Assembly (NCBI GenBank): GCA_014898425.1
Contig: RCSZ01000006.1
Location: 1,240,001-1,304,000, forward strand
Length of the DNA: 64,000 bases
Origin: Botryotinia globosa
Taxonomy: Eukaryota; Ascomycota; Leotiomycetes; Helotiales; Sclerotiniaceae
Direction of reading: 5' to 3'
Each line of letters starts with the position of its first letter. The stretch's first letter is position 1. The notes beneath the pieces were generated by a model. The model saw only the letters and a list, made by a program, of their open reading frames with translations. It did no database searches and was not told the DNA's origin. This document shows positions 43,298 through 56,258 of this stretch, piece by piece. Both the position numbers and the translations under genes were made by a program.

Positions 43298-45983
43298 CTA
43301 CCTCACCCCCATGGGGGGACGCGGCCCGAGACTACTTTGACTGCTGTTTGCAGATGGCCCAGAGTCGAGGTTGGCGCTTGCGCCGCTGTCACCACTACCT
43401 GCGCTAGCGCTAGCACTGCCGGTCAGACTTCGCACGTTCATAGGACCTTTTGGTGGATGGAGGGCGCTCACCCCAGCATATTGCTCAACCTGTTGCGGTG
43501 CAACCATATTCCCCTGTCCCGGCGGGTGCCGGGGTGCAGGCTGTCTCGTACCCCCTGGAGGCGACGGCCTGCCATTCATAGACCCTGCCATATACCCATT
43601 CGGTGGCGAAGGTTTTCCATTGGCTCTCTGTGCTTGTGGACTATACGGATTTCCTGGTGATTGACTCGCTCTCCTCGCAGTTGGATATGGACCACCTTGC
43701 CCATTAGTTGGTGGACCGGATGACCCATACTGTAACTCGTCCAGCCGAGCGGCTGTCAAAGAACTCGTCCTCGAATCCATACCCATTGCTTGTCTATCTA
43801 CAGTACCATATCGGTTGGATGAATAACCCATCAAGGGATCGTCCATTAAATTGTCGTGTAAGCCGGGAACTTGACTTATTATTCTGGCGCTGGATCGATT
43901 TCGGGGGATGTTGCCACGCACAAATCCACCACCTCGACGAGTAGGAGCAGGGACGTTATCGAATTCTGGATTAGCACGCATTTGTTGTTTGGATGGCCCC
44001 GGCTTTGCACGGTTTCGACGTGATGTAACGCTCATCATATCAAAGTTGTCGGGATCGATCAGAGGAACAGGTGGAGCATCTGCAGGATCAACATAGAAGT
44101 CATCGTCGTCATCGTCATCGTCAAAGCCGCCCCCGTTTCGCACCGAGGGCGTAGATGGACCTCGACGAGATCTAGGAGGGGGGCCTGCACCTTGACGCAT
44201 GCGCATCTCCTGCTCCCGAAGAGCAAGTTCACGTTGCCTGAGCATTAATTCTCGCTCTCTTAGGGCAATCTCCCCACCACCACCACCACCACCACCGCCG
44301 CCGCCAGCTGCAGCAGGATAGGGTGCTTCTCCACCTTCGGGAATATCATCATACAAAACCAAGTGGCTGAATTCTTCGAGATCATTACCTTCCAAAGATC
44401 CCCGCCTCGACTGGCTTCGCGATGGGGGAGCTCCGTTTGGTGGAGGTCGGCCAAAACCGTTCGGTGGCCCACCTGGACCGCGCCGCATACCCGGTGGAGG
44501 ACCCATAGACGGTCCACGCCCTCTACCTCTCCCAGGTGGTCCTCCGTTCATCATAGGTCTAGGAGGGGGTGCAGATGACATTCTCATGGGAGGAGCCATA
44601 GGAGACGGTATTGGTGCGAGGTTGGTCTCTTTCCTTTGCTGGTTGACAATATTGAGATTGTGGAGGATCGGGTAAAGAGTCTCTATCCGAGGCACCTTAA
44701 CGCCAACAAGCTGAGCAAGCTTTATGGGGGATCCAAGATAAGTCTCAACCTCCATCGGTCGCTTGGCGGCATAGTCTTGATACATAATGCTATTGGCATC
44801 GGAAGGCTTTGTCATATCCTCCATGATCTTTTCTTTGAAGTTTGTGGGAAATTCACAATGTTGTGCTTGGGCAAGCTTGACCAATTCGTCAAATAATTCA
44901 GATATCATTGACTTGACGCCCACTTTCTCCAGCAACGCAGCGTGCGACGGTGTTTCGAAGATTACACTCAGTGGGTGAAATGCTATGGGACTGGAAATAG
45001 GGATTAGCAAGCAATTCGACCTGGAAGGAATCTTTCATGATAGTTTACCCAATCATCCTCTCAAACTGCTGTTGCATTATGTTTGGGGAAACATGACACT
45101 CAACTTGCCCACCACTCAAAGTCATCGCCAATGCCTCAGCCATATCTCCTTGTATAGTGCTTGACATTGAAGGGTTCTTTGTCGCCGGCCCAACCCATAT
45201 CTCGGTGGAACCTTTGTGCTCAAATTCGCTTGCTCCCAATTGCACTATTTCAGCTCCCGAGACGAGTGATAACACGACATTGCTTGGAAACCTCGATTCT
45301 AGATGGGCCTCGACACCGAGTGTATTTGTAGTGTTGACTAATATGCACGTATGTTGTGGTGTGACGACCGACTCGATCACTGCCGCGAGATCGTATACAT
45401 CTGGTAGGGCTTTTACGCAAAGCAGGACGTAATCGAAGGGGCCCTCTTTGTTACTAGCAGCTTCTTCCGGTGTGCGGACGACTAGATATCACACATCAGT
45501 ATTCGCTTGTTTCTCTTAGCTGGAATTTGAAAATGAAACTCATACCATGTCGTGGTTTAAATCGTTCGTTGCCAAAAGATGTAGATCTGTGGACGGGTCA
45601 GTGGATTGCTGCAGATATATTTGTCGCCTGCACATACTTGAATGATATCCCGTATTGGTGTACAGCGTCAAACCCCGATTTCCACACCAATGTCACGTCG
45701 CAAGCGTTGGTGGCTTGAAGCCTCCATGACAGGAAAGCAGAGACAGCGTTTCCACCAACTGTACACACACTGATTAGTTCATTGCCTCCCATTTTGACGA
45801 CGACGACGATGTGAACAAATCTACGAAATCGCACACGGTGAACCACAACAACATAAGAAAAATGAAGATATTGGCGGGAGATGGGTGCTCAGCTAGCGTG
45901 ATATAAAAGTGGAGTGGGAAATAAAGGACATTTGCATTAGACAAACCTGATAGAATTCTTAATCGGGGAGGAGTGGGTGCCAT
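43298..45983 (-). CDS. Ketopantoate-reductase-like (ApbA/PanE) protein with long disordered RG/P-rich tail
   Basis: Five exons, 45983-45947, 45758-45638, 45586-45546, 45481-45049 and 44990-43298, give 774 residues in a continuous frame. The N-terminus MAPTPPRLRILSVGGNAVSA forms the Rossmann beta-alpha start across intron 1, with GGNAVS as the nucleotide-binding loop. FDYVLLCVKALPD is the second family motif. A helical ApbA-C domain follows to about residue 325 (FHPLSVIFETPSHAALLEKV, MYQDYAAKRPMEVETYLG). Such proteins reduce 2-oxo acids with NADPH, but fungal members of this subgroup (S. pombe Mug72-like) have no firmly assigned substrate. The tail (about 330-774) has PGRGRGRGP, poly-Gly, RE-rich helix text, an eight-Asp run and many PPxG segments, so it is disordered and could bind RNA or protein. 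Intron 1 is long, 188 nt. Confidence 0.88.
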
Positions 45984-48042
45984 CTTGAGTCTTGACCAAT
46001 GCTGGTCTAGTATTTGACCAAGTTTGAGATTAAGCAGCTCACTCTGCCGTCCCTCGTTCGATTCGATGTACCGAGTCAAACTGGGTAGCCAAAACTAATC
46101 GTAAAATTGGATTTGCTTTTTGCAGCTGTATTATTGTATTTCCCCTGTCTTGGTGCCAAAGCCGAGGCGGCCTGGGTGGAGATGCGAGGAACTTCTAGTT
46201 CTGATCGTCCCAATTTTGTTGGTAAAACGAGCGTGAAGGCCTGAAGAGACAGACCCTTTGTCTTTCTTTGGGTGACGGGACGAGTCTCTCTTCGATGGAC
46301 CTGGATTGGGCAGTGGAATTTCAAGACCGTGAATAATTGGAGCTGTCTGCTACAATGGAACCGCAGGAAAAAACGAGAGAGTGGATTTTATTGATTATGG
46401 TGGATGCAGATGTGGGTTGGGTTGTTCGGGAATCAGAATCCAGATGGGGGTTGAACTTTCTTTCCGAGGATGCGAATTTGCGAGGAATTAAAAAAAAGCA
46501 GGGCGTAGCAGAAAAGGCGTTGGTTGGCGTTGTTTTTGTGATTTATCTGCGGAGAGTAATCAATACTGTATTGTATGAATTAGAGGTCTAACTTTAATAA
46601 CAGACTTCATGTGCTACGTATATAACAGACGCGTCGGATTGGTTGGTATTTTGGGTGGATGGATGCGTTCAATGGCTTCCTTGACTTCCTTGACTTCCTT
46701 GACCGAACAATCCTTGGAACACGTACGTGGATCATGGAGCATTAACAAAAGAGAGGCACGCACAATGGATATATGTACTCTGTACTGCGAGAGTCTATCT
46801 GTCTCTGATGGAGAACGTACCGACAGCACCGTAGAAGAGTGAGGTAGTGAGGTAGCGAGGTAGCGAGGTAGCGAGGTATTGAGGTATTGAGGTATTGAGG
46901 TGTTGAGGTATTGAAAGACAGGGAAGGAGACAGAGAGACAGAAAATGAGAGAGTGAGAGGGAGAGAGAGAGAGACACTGCGAGAGAGGCTGTTGACAAGA
47001 ATGAAGGAAAATCCAAGGATAAAAAATTAAATAGATGAAATGGAAAGTTTCCGACGCTGTTTTTGATTGCGCTGACAGTGAGAGGAGAATGACTTGGAAC
47101 GAATGCGGTTGAATTTTTGTTTGGTTTGTGTATTTTATTTTATTTCCCCCTCTCGTGTGAATCTTTATTTCTTGTGTTCTTCCCTTTCCCTTTCCCTTTC
47201 CCTTTCCCTTCCCTTGCTGAAACCTTGAAGGAGGACTTTCGTTCCTGCTGGATTGTTGTTCCCTTTCTCGATCTTTCTGGTCTCTTGCTCTCCCTTGATA
47301 AGAAGAAAAAAGATGAATGTGCTGATGCCAAGATGTGTGGTGGATGAACTCGTGTGGGAGGTAGATGGAAGGCTGTTTATTTTCATAACGCCAGGGCGAT
47401 ATGGTTCTCCGTATTGTCCAGGTGGTGGCTGATGAACTTATAAGTTATGAGTTATATCACAGTAATGTATTGATCACTGCAGTGAACTACGCTCCTTAGG
47501 TAGGTCGACGGTAAGAAAGGCTAGAAAGGCAAATGCAAAAACAAAAGCAAGTTTTAAGTTCGGAATTCCAATAAGTTGTAAATTGTAATTATACCTTTTA
47601 TTGCAATATTGAGAGTTACATATATCTATCTAGGTAGCATCTATCTAGGTAGCTATCGACCTCCGAAATACTAGGGACGGTTATTGGTACAGTGCGTGCA
47701 TGATACAGACAGGTGCCCGGCCAATATCAAATAGATCAACCATATATATACACTTTGCCCAAGGCCAATGTCAAAGGTTGCTTTGATAAGATAATATAAA
47801 ATGAGAAATCATAGTAAAAAGGAGGTGTTATGCTTCAACATTTACAGAGAAGGCAAAGTATCTCGTATCCTGTGTACCGACTTAACTCAAAGTTTAATAT
47901 CAAAGTTGTGAATGTCTCAGTGAAGAGAGTCGACGAGACAGACGGTGGTGATGGTGGCAGTGGTCAATAGATAGTCGATGGTGGGTAACCTATCCACTGC
48001 ATATATATATATACACTTTGAGAAGTTCTCGAGATACTTACA
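45984..48042. other. Intergenic region
   Basis: No supported gene. Contains a TTGACTTCC repeat near 46678-46700, GAGGTAGC/GAGGTATT repeats (46841-46915), a CCCTTT run (47183-47210) and TCTAGGTAGC words near 47630-47655. Confidence 0.5.
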
Positions 48043-48064
48043 GGTAGGTAGGTACCTACCTACC
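48043..48064. repeat. 22-bp perfect palindrome
   Basis: GGTAGGTAGGT joined to ACCTACCTACC, perfectly self-complementary around GGTACC. Confidence 0.93.
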
Positions 48065-48210
48065 CACCAGTACCAGGTATGTGACAATGAATACTACCTA
48101 CCACCTGAGAAGTTGGTACAACAGGATCCTTCCCGCCGCTACTCTTTCTCGAGGAAGTAACAAACTGTGGCAGATGCGAAGAGAGAGAGAGACCTGCGAA
48201 GGTAGGTAGG

Positions 48211-48228
48211 TAGGTAGGTACCTACCTA
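48211..48228. repeat. 18-bp perfect palindrome
   Basis: TAGGTAGGTACCTACCTA, the same word as the palindrome at 48043, here with an extended left TAGG array. Confidence 0.93.
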
Positions 48229-51200
48229 ATAAGTATCAACCACCTCGTACTGACGATAGTTGCGATTGTACTATTGTGCTATTGAAAAAGAAAGGAACGA
48301 CTGCATACGAACCAAAGCATCAATCGATCTATTGGAGATTTGCATTGATAATCATTGATGTCGACCTTTTACATATCAACTAGGTACGGGAACCGGCGTG
48401 AAAGAAACCGCCAGAATTTGCTCTACTTGACTCTACTTGACTCTACTTGACTCTACTTGACTCTACTTCACAACACCCCACGATAATCAAAAATGTATGT
48501 CACAAAATTAATCTTCAATACCCGCAATATATGGCCCGTCCGCCTGCTCTGCTCGCAGCCTCGCACGCGTTCATATTCCTTGTCAAATCCTTCCCTTTGA
48601 AGGCCGCCAGACCCAACCGCCGTCTATCATGCCGATTCATGCGTTGGCTCCCCTCACCCTCACCCTCACCACCCACTCACATACTATATCTCAACATAAG
48701 ACTGGCCACGAAATTTCGCCTGGACATCCGAATATATAATGACCAGTGGTACCAAATTTCAGAAATCCTTCAAAATTCACTCTCAATCTCTCAATCTTTC
48801 CTTCTACCTTGCAACAATGGCAGCATGTGTCTCAGGCCCTACAAGGCTCACAGTAATTTATCAAAAGTTGGAATCTCTGGGTCAATAATTTATATATTGA
48901 TGCTAAGGGGGCATTGATGATGAGATGATTGTCTGTGCCATATAGAGCAAGCACAGTGGGAAAAGAAAGCCATCAAAATCCTGGTCAACCTGAGCATGCA
49001 GGCATACTCCGTACTATACATGCATGAATGCAGCTCGACAAGGTTCTATGAAAAGCCGGTATTTTCGTTGATAACAAAGTCCGCATTGGCTTGAAAGTTG
49101 ACACGCATATTTTCTTTCCATCAACTATCATAGAAGAGCGGGAACTTCGGATGTCCTGGATAGTTGGTCAAATTTCTGTCCTGCACCCATGCACAATTCA
49201 GTCTTGTATCTTGATACCTATCCAATCGTACCATAACGATGCAAAAGATATGTATACAGAGTCGGCTGTAAAACTAATGTCTCGTCTTTCTGCTGAAGCA
49301 ATCGAATGGTCCCCACAGGATCCACGACAACAATCTTCCAAAAAAAGAATCATATCTCAGTACGAGACTGTGTTCAATGCAGCCAGCTCGAAATGATCGG
49401 TTCATGAAAAATAGGAGGCTCCATAATACCCATGGTTCAGGAGAAGGGACTTTGAGGGAGAAGAAGATCAGAGATTCAGAACTTAGAAGCATGTGTATCT
49501 CTACTCTAGAACCTTTTTTCTCCATATATTTGACGCGTTCCGAAAGCTATCGCCCAGTCAAAGTTCGACTCAAGCCACTATAAACAAGCTTTCGAGATTA
49601 AAAAGTGGAATGATTCCTTCGACAACCCAGGAAAGACTGTCTATCCACGCTCCCACCATGTAATGTATCGTTCTCCTTTTTATTTCTACGGATGCGCATG
49701 GATTATTGTGGATAGATGTGTCGATCGGACTGACAGTCAGTCACTGATTGTTCGTCTAGGGCTGCCACAATTTTGATGTCAAGACTCAACAGTTATGGGA
49801 TTTGTATTTCTGAGCTAACCCCATCTTGCTGTCGCTTTCCATGCACCTCTGAGGCTCGAAAGTCAATATAAGATATCGAAACCATGGTTGACAAAATAGG
49901 CAACAAGAAACAAAACAACAAAGGTCTTTCCCATTGGTTTCATACTAAGCATTTACATCTCCATTGGGTTCCAATTCGTGTGCCAGTCTTTAATCTTGCC
50001 GATGTATATCTGATCACCCAATTCTAGGGTCAGAAAATCTTGAATGCCTCAAGTCTCTTAAATACATCCGGCCAATAAAACCTTTCAATATACGATCAAT
50101 CTGACATGAACAGCCATCATTCTCAAGGTCCATACGAGATGGAATTTTAAAGTCACTGCTATTACATCAAAGCAACTTTCTTGTGCAGCATGTTCTTTAC
50201 AAATCAACTCGAAAGAACCGAAATGAGGCACATTCAGGTACAACGGAAGGTTGGAATAAGATAATATCCCATTCATCTGGCCAAGGCAATTTTGCCAAGA
50301 TTATTCAAAAGCGGAGGCAATTTCAGGTCGAAGTTTTCCATTGGAGATCAAGAACAAACCCTCCGAAATTACCGTTACCTCGGACTCAGACTCGGATTCG
50401 GACTTATAATGTGTCTTGTGTAGGTCTGCATTGTAAGAAATAAGGTACCATCATGTTTTCGTTGGCTTATATCGAAAATTGCTATGCTGCTCGCAATTTT
50501 ATACTTATCTTACCTTTACGCTGATATCACTCAATGAAATGTCATTCATACTGTAGTACAGTATTTACTAGGAATTATGGAAGCAAGGTTCCTCACTTTG
50601 ACCGAGGATTTTCAATCTCAATGTGAGATTCGGATCCCGTTCATTCTCATAATGCTTGCAAGGCAGGAATACGACATCATGGAAATCTTTCTCACCAAGA
50701 AGAATGACAGAGCATTGATACATTGGTGCATTTCACGTGCGTGCGTGCATGCATGCAAATTCACCGTATATATGTTGTAGTATCTTGTCGTCTTATGGTG
50801 TTTTAGCGTTTCGAAATACCCGCTCTGTCTCAGCCTGTCGATTCAATGGTAGTATCTCGCCGGCCCACGAAAACAAAATGCTTTGTCAGGGACGGATTAA
50901 AAGATCCTTCAAAAGAACAGGAAATTTCGATCTGTCTGTTTTCCCTGCCCACGAGCGAATTAAATCTCCGAGCGGATAATCTATTGTGCTGTAAGATAAC
51001 TACCCATTGCCACAGCGTTCAGAACGTTAGACGATGAAGGATGCGGAACGTATGGCTGTCGGTGGTTTTGACAGATTGCTTCGATGTAACGCTGAGTGGT
51101 GTAGGGCGCTTGAAAGGTAGGCAAGCCACCTCCTCTTTGTTTATGCTGTGGCGCATTTGGGGAAATGATTTTATTGGTTGTACGATGGATGACATGGTAT

Positions 51201-53691
51201 ATTCTACATTTCTGGGATGGGGTTTTTGGTTGTGACTGTAACGATTTCATTTCTCGAGACGAGACTTGAATGGAAGCCGATGGAGTATTGTGTGGAAATA
51301 AGCATTCAAGATCAAAGAGTAAGATTGAATTGTCTAATCTTTTCTCCTTCGCAGTCAATACGTACCTTGAAGCAACAATTCCGATAGCTCGGACTACATG
51401 CAGCCCGACATTCAGAAGCTTTCAGTCTCTCGATCAGACTAGAATATTCAATCGATTTGAGGTTCCAATTTCAACTATCAATTGGAATATGGATCTACTT
51501 TTTGGTCAGTGGAAGCTCGCATCTACTCGACTCTCTGGACTGTTGGACACTCTGCTTTGAATTCTTGAGCTCGAGGTCTTTGATATTGGGTGGAGAGAGG
51601 TGCAGTCTTATTTTATTGAGAAATTTTATTGTTTCCGCCGATAGACATTGACCTGCATCATTTACTCTTTCCTTTCATTATTTTAGCGTCTGCTTCCTGG
51701 TGACATGTAGCAGTAGTTACTTTGTTCGCTTGAGGGATGGGACGAAGGAAAGTCGATGTAGAGTAGAAAAGAAGAAAAAGAAGAAGTAATAAAGGGCTGA
51801 GGAGATTTTGGATGAGAAAACTGATGAAGTGGCTATCTTTCATATACTCTCTGGAGTTAAGAATCTCATCGTTTATTTTTATTTTTGTGTGTTAGATTAC
51901 TTTTTATGAATATCTTTTCAAATCCGCCTTTTAAATTCAAAACGTATCCTGCAAACACCTTTGCATATCATCTTTGCATATCTATATCACCTTTTACAAT
52001 CCCCTCACCCCAACCTCCCACCAGCACCTCGAATAAAAATAATATTCAAATCCATTCCCCCCCCCCCCTTGCATCTCTCCTCCAATATCAAATCAGCTCT
52101 CACACTCTCGATACGGTTCTACCTCTGCGAGACCACCTCTCTTGCCTTTTTCTAGAATATTGCCATTCCCTATAAATCCTATCTATTGCTGCAACCAATC
52201 TCTATCTAGATTTCATCTCGAGGAATATATCGTTGATTATGTTTCTTTCGTTTGTTGGGTTCTGAAATATATGGAGGGAGGGGAGAGAGAGAACACGCTC
52301 TGGATCTCAATATTGCCACCGCGTGGCGATATGGTTCACTTTGAATTCTTCTTTATCGGTTTCTTCTAGATGGAAGATGGGAGATGAAAAGTTACTTTTA
52401 CTTTTACTTTGGTAAATAAATGGATATAGATAGATATAGATTGATGAGTTATGGCTCTCTCTTGATAAGATTTGCAGCTGGTTTTGCTGTGGGTGGTGTT
52501 TGGATTGGATTGGATTGGATTGGCTTGTGGTGGGATAGTGGGATAGTGGGATGGATATATCAAAGTTATCTAAGGTAGATGAAATTTCTCTTGTGATAAG
52601 GGTTAATGATATGTAGAGTGGATGGTACTAGGTAAGTTATTAAAGTATGCTGTGGTGAAGTTGTTTGGGGTGGTGATGGATTGGTGCTGGGATGTTTATT
52701 TGTATATATATATGTATATATATGTAGTAGAACGAATCAAGGAATCGCTCCAGCATCTCGTCCGTCTGCGAAAGCAGCAGGTCTTACAAATTGACGCGGA
52801 TGCGCTTCATGCGAACAGCTGGCTTGCTACTTGCGCTAACTAGGAATGTGTTGGTCTTCGGGTCTAGGAGCCGGATTTTAGGGATGTGAGGAGGGAATTG
52901 TATTTCTGAAAGATCTCGAGAATCCTGATGAGAATTGGATTAATGTAATTGAATTATGTGATATGATGGAGATGAAATCTACGCACTGGATATTGTTGAC
53001 GATGGGGAAGCTGTTGAATATTCTGAAAAGGTAATGTGCTGGTTTGATGTAAAGAATGTTGTATCTTGGTTACATCTTTTGAGCAGTCTGAACTCAGGGG
53101 AATGGCAGCGTGGTTGATATGACTGGAGATGAGAGGAACATCTCGTGAGTTCTGTTCTGTTTGCAATTTTGGGGATGATGGCAATTTGCCGTAGCAAACC
53201 AGAAGGAGAGATTATGTGCAAAGACGCGATGAGCAGAGGAATAGTGAACATTTTGTTTATTGGGCTTGTTAGTTACTCGAGTAAATCAGAGCCCTGAGTT
53301 CATTCCAGCTGCGGAGGACTTGCTAGCAGATAACGAATATTTCAGCTGCGAATAAGAGGTACAGTGGTCATGTTCCGGAAAGTAATCTGTAGAGACTTTT
53401 GTCAGTGGCTAATATGGTGTTGATATTATTTTCGACAACGTCACTCATTATCAAGGATCGGAACTGCCTTTTCAAAATTCTTGGTCCTCGTCTCGGTTTG
53501 ACGACGTCAGCGCTTCCGTTCGCATAACAGCCGAGAGAAAATAAGTTCAGCAGTTGATCGATCGAGAGCGCTTAGATATCGTCGATCGAGGATTAGGATC
53601 GGTGTTGGGAATAGATGGCGTGAGCCAGGGTGTGGATTCTGGGATTCCATGAGCATTGGGATTGGAAGTTTCGTTGTAGAATTACAGTAAC
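48229..53691. other. Gene-poor DNA, no supported gene
   Basis: Less repetitive than 17-28 kb, with CTCTACTTGA repeats near 48420-48467 and CCCTCA near 48655. Frames of 60-125 codons between 49091 and 51560 lack starts or motifs I can defend; some may be remnants of old genes. A C run lies near 52060-52069. Confidence 0.45.
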
Positions 53692-54642
53692 TCATAACTC
53701 TCGGCTTCTGGCCGTCACTCGGTAAGCCCCCGTGATCATTGTCCGTCTTTGCCCGATCTGTAACCTTGCCAATGTCGATATTGGAAGTAGATGTTTTAAG
53801 TACTTCTTGATATCATTCGTGATTATACTCTTTGGAGCCAATAACCGCTTGTCGAATGGCGTAGTTGGGAATTTAAGCGTTTGGTGACAGAAAGTCATGT
53901 TTTCTATTTTTTTATGGATGGCTCTACTAGAGAGCATAGTTTCGTCTAATAGGGTACAAAGCAAAGTAGACTTGTCGCAACCCTCCGGAATAATGATGAT
54001 GTTGAGTGATGCAGTAGCGATGGCAAAGTTAACATTGTCTGAGACGTTGAAGACGTTTACTGCTTCTTAATTGCTAGTGCTACTAGTAATAGAACATTGA
54101 CCCAGATTTGAACGCTTTTGGCTGCCAATAGCTTCTTCTCCAATAGCTTTGGAGAACTCATGGCGTCTTCTCTTTTTTTCCATATCTAGGGAAATTGTAC
54201 CAATGCCATTGAAACGTTGAAAAGGGTCCCCGACCTCGCTATGCAGAAGAGATTCTTGAATATGAAGGAATTTGAGGAAACCAACGCTCAATATCAGTGA
54301 GTTATGAATGAGGTCCCTCAGCCGCCTTTGAAACAGAGAAGCTAGCAATAGATACATGTCAAGTGATGAAGCATTGAATAGTCTTTCCACGAGGTACAGA
54401 AGACCCCGCCGACAAAACCTATGGTCAGTGTCCACACCGTTTCGATGCTGTCATTTGGTTGAGACATCATTCAAAGGTATCCAATCTGAGGGCAAAGCGA
54501 ATGGGTTGTTATGTCCAGGGCCGAGTTCGGGCCAAGAGCGAACATCATTTTGTGAAACTTGCATAGAGCCTGTAGGCAGCGGATGCTTCCAGCTAGTTAG
54601 AAGTGTACAGTTGACACTCGTGAGAAGGAACATCAAAGGCAA
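53692..54642 (-). pseudogene. Decayed reading frame with a Walker-A-like relic
   Basis: One minus-strand frame stays open from 54642 to 53692 (317 codons) apart from two stops, a TGA at 54451-54453 and a TAA at 54067-54069; about 15 would be expected by chance. Both stops could come from one C-to-T change (CGA or CAA). Text after the second stop reads EAVNVFNVSDNVNFAIA, then LNIIIIPEGCDKSTLLCTLL. This resembles the start of an SF1 (UPF1-like) helicase core, Q-E-A-V then PPGTGKS, with Gly-1 of the P-loop changed to Asp. The upstream part (WPELGPGHNNPFALPSDW, RGLLYLVERLFNASSLDMYL) is not recognised. The family assignment is weak; the unusual openness is the firmer observation. Confidence 0.38.
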
Positions 54643-56054
54643 CGAGCGGAGAAAGTATAGAATGCGGTGGATGGAGAGTAAGACAACAAGGTGTTAATAC
54701 CAGAAACCCGAGAATATCAGCCAGCATCAGTCGAATTGGAAGAGGGGCAAATGCGGCTGATTGGGGGGCACGTTGATTGGTGTTAATGCTGCTATCGAAT
54801 GTTTGTAGCAAACGACCCTGGTTAGTTGGAACGATGTCAGAAGAAATCAAGATTGTAAGACTGTGTACTAAGTAGGCGTTTGGGAATGTCTTCTTCAAGT
54901 ACCACCGAGGGTAATTAGCATCTTCCGATGCAAAATAATTGGTTGGGAAAACTCCCCAAACTTCAAGATTTGTTATTCTAAGACTCTTATTACGAACGTA
55001 CGTATGTATTGTAGCAGGAAATCACTGGAACACTAAAAGTCTGGAATATCTAGCTGGAAGAAAAGCAAACACGCTTAAGCTTGGACAATGTAAGCAGATG
55101 GATGTATCATGATGCTAATGATGATGGACGTGGAAGGAAACACGAGTGTTGATTGAGCACGCCGAACAGAGGATTCGGCCCTTTCATAGTATCACAGTGA
55201 ATTAGGATGCCAAAGTCGTCGAGTGTACACCTAGTTTTCTTTCCAATGGCCATTTTATTACATTGACCTGGAAATTCCTTTATAGAATGTCAATGACCCA
55301 ATGGCATCGCTCAATTGTAAACAGAGAGCTTGAAAGTTCGAGCAATGAGATAATGGATTGAATCTTTATTGTTATTTACGGAATACTTCCAGGGTCTTGT
55401 GAGATCTTGGGATATTGTGGAGGGATAAAGAAAGAAAGAGAGTTAAAAGTTGCGAGTGAATTATTTGAGAGTGATGGAGACTGAGACGCAAGATGACTAC
55501 CAAAGGCTTTCGAAGGCAATAGAGCGGGGCAGTAGACGAGGTGGAGAAATAGAGATTAAGAATCGAGAGCCGAGAGTCAGAACAGAAGTACTCTGAAGTT
55601 GTGACTGAGTTTGTACTGGTAAATGTGAAAGTTAATAGTTGAAAGATAGAAATTGAGATATTAGGGTGGCTAGTATGAGAAGGAAGGAAAGATTTAAAAG
55701 ATAATGTTTTGAGTAGAGAATCAAAGGGTAATAAGAGGGTTCGAATTAAGGCGTATTTACCTAATATGCCAAATATAAATGCAAAATTTGTTCCTGGAAG
55801 GTGAGGCAACTATTGTGATTCTATTCATTTTACACGTTACTCAACCATTCAACATGATCATTATGATAAGAAAAGTTTCCTTATGAGTAACTTTTGGGAA
55901 AAAATCTTCATACTATTCCTCTCATAGATTTTTGTGCATTTTTCATTGCTAGTAGTTCGAATTGATTGAGGATTTCAACAATAAAATTTTCACCTTGTTC
56001 TCCTGAAATTACGCGAAGCCACTACACTGACATCAACACAGCAACCAAGTTGCA
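54643..56054. other. Intergenic region
   Basis: No supported gene. A minus frame at 54593-54898 could be a 5' part of the decayed locus. The frame at 55372-55809 looks pyrimidine-biased and random. Confidence 0.4.
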
Positions 56055-56130
56055 ACGAAATCTTGTCCCAAATTCTTGTCACGAAATCTTGTCTCGAAAC
56101 CTTGTCCCAAAAGTGTCTCGAATCCCAGAA
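56055..56130. repeat. Imperfect 16-17-bp tandem repeat
   Basis: Four to five units of GAAATCTTGTCTC type (variants CTTGTCCC, CTTGTCAC). It lies 130-200 bp upstream of the start of the next gene. Confidence 0.75.
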
Positions 56131-56258
56131 TAAAAGTGGTAATACAACTGTTACAGTTTGTGTTATTATCAATCACAATCAGAATTACAACAGTGGATGC
56201 CAAGCTTAGCATCACAAGCATTTCGCAAATACCATCAGCTATTGTTGAAGCCAGCACA

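Noticed and set aside
45598..45846. Alternative reductase start at an ATG at 45792 (MGGNELISV)
   Set aside because: The exon at 45983-45947 joins at GTTTGT/ACAG to give RILSVGGNAVSA, which fits the Rossmann start far better.
55372..55809. 145-codon minus-strand frame
   Set aside because: Hydrophobic, Ser/Leu-rich text typical of pyrimidine-biased DNA; no motif, and the frame's start is not supported by a promoter-side feature.
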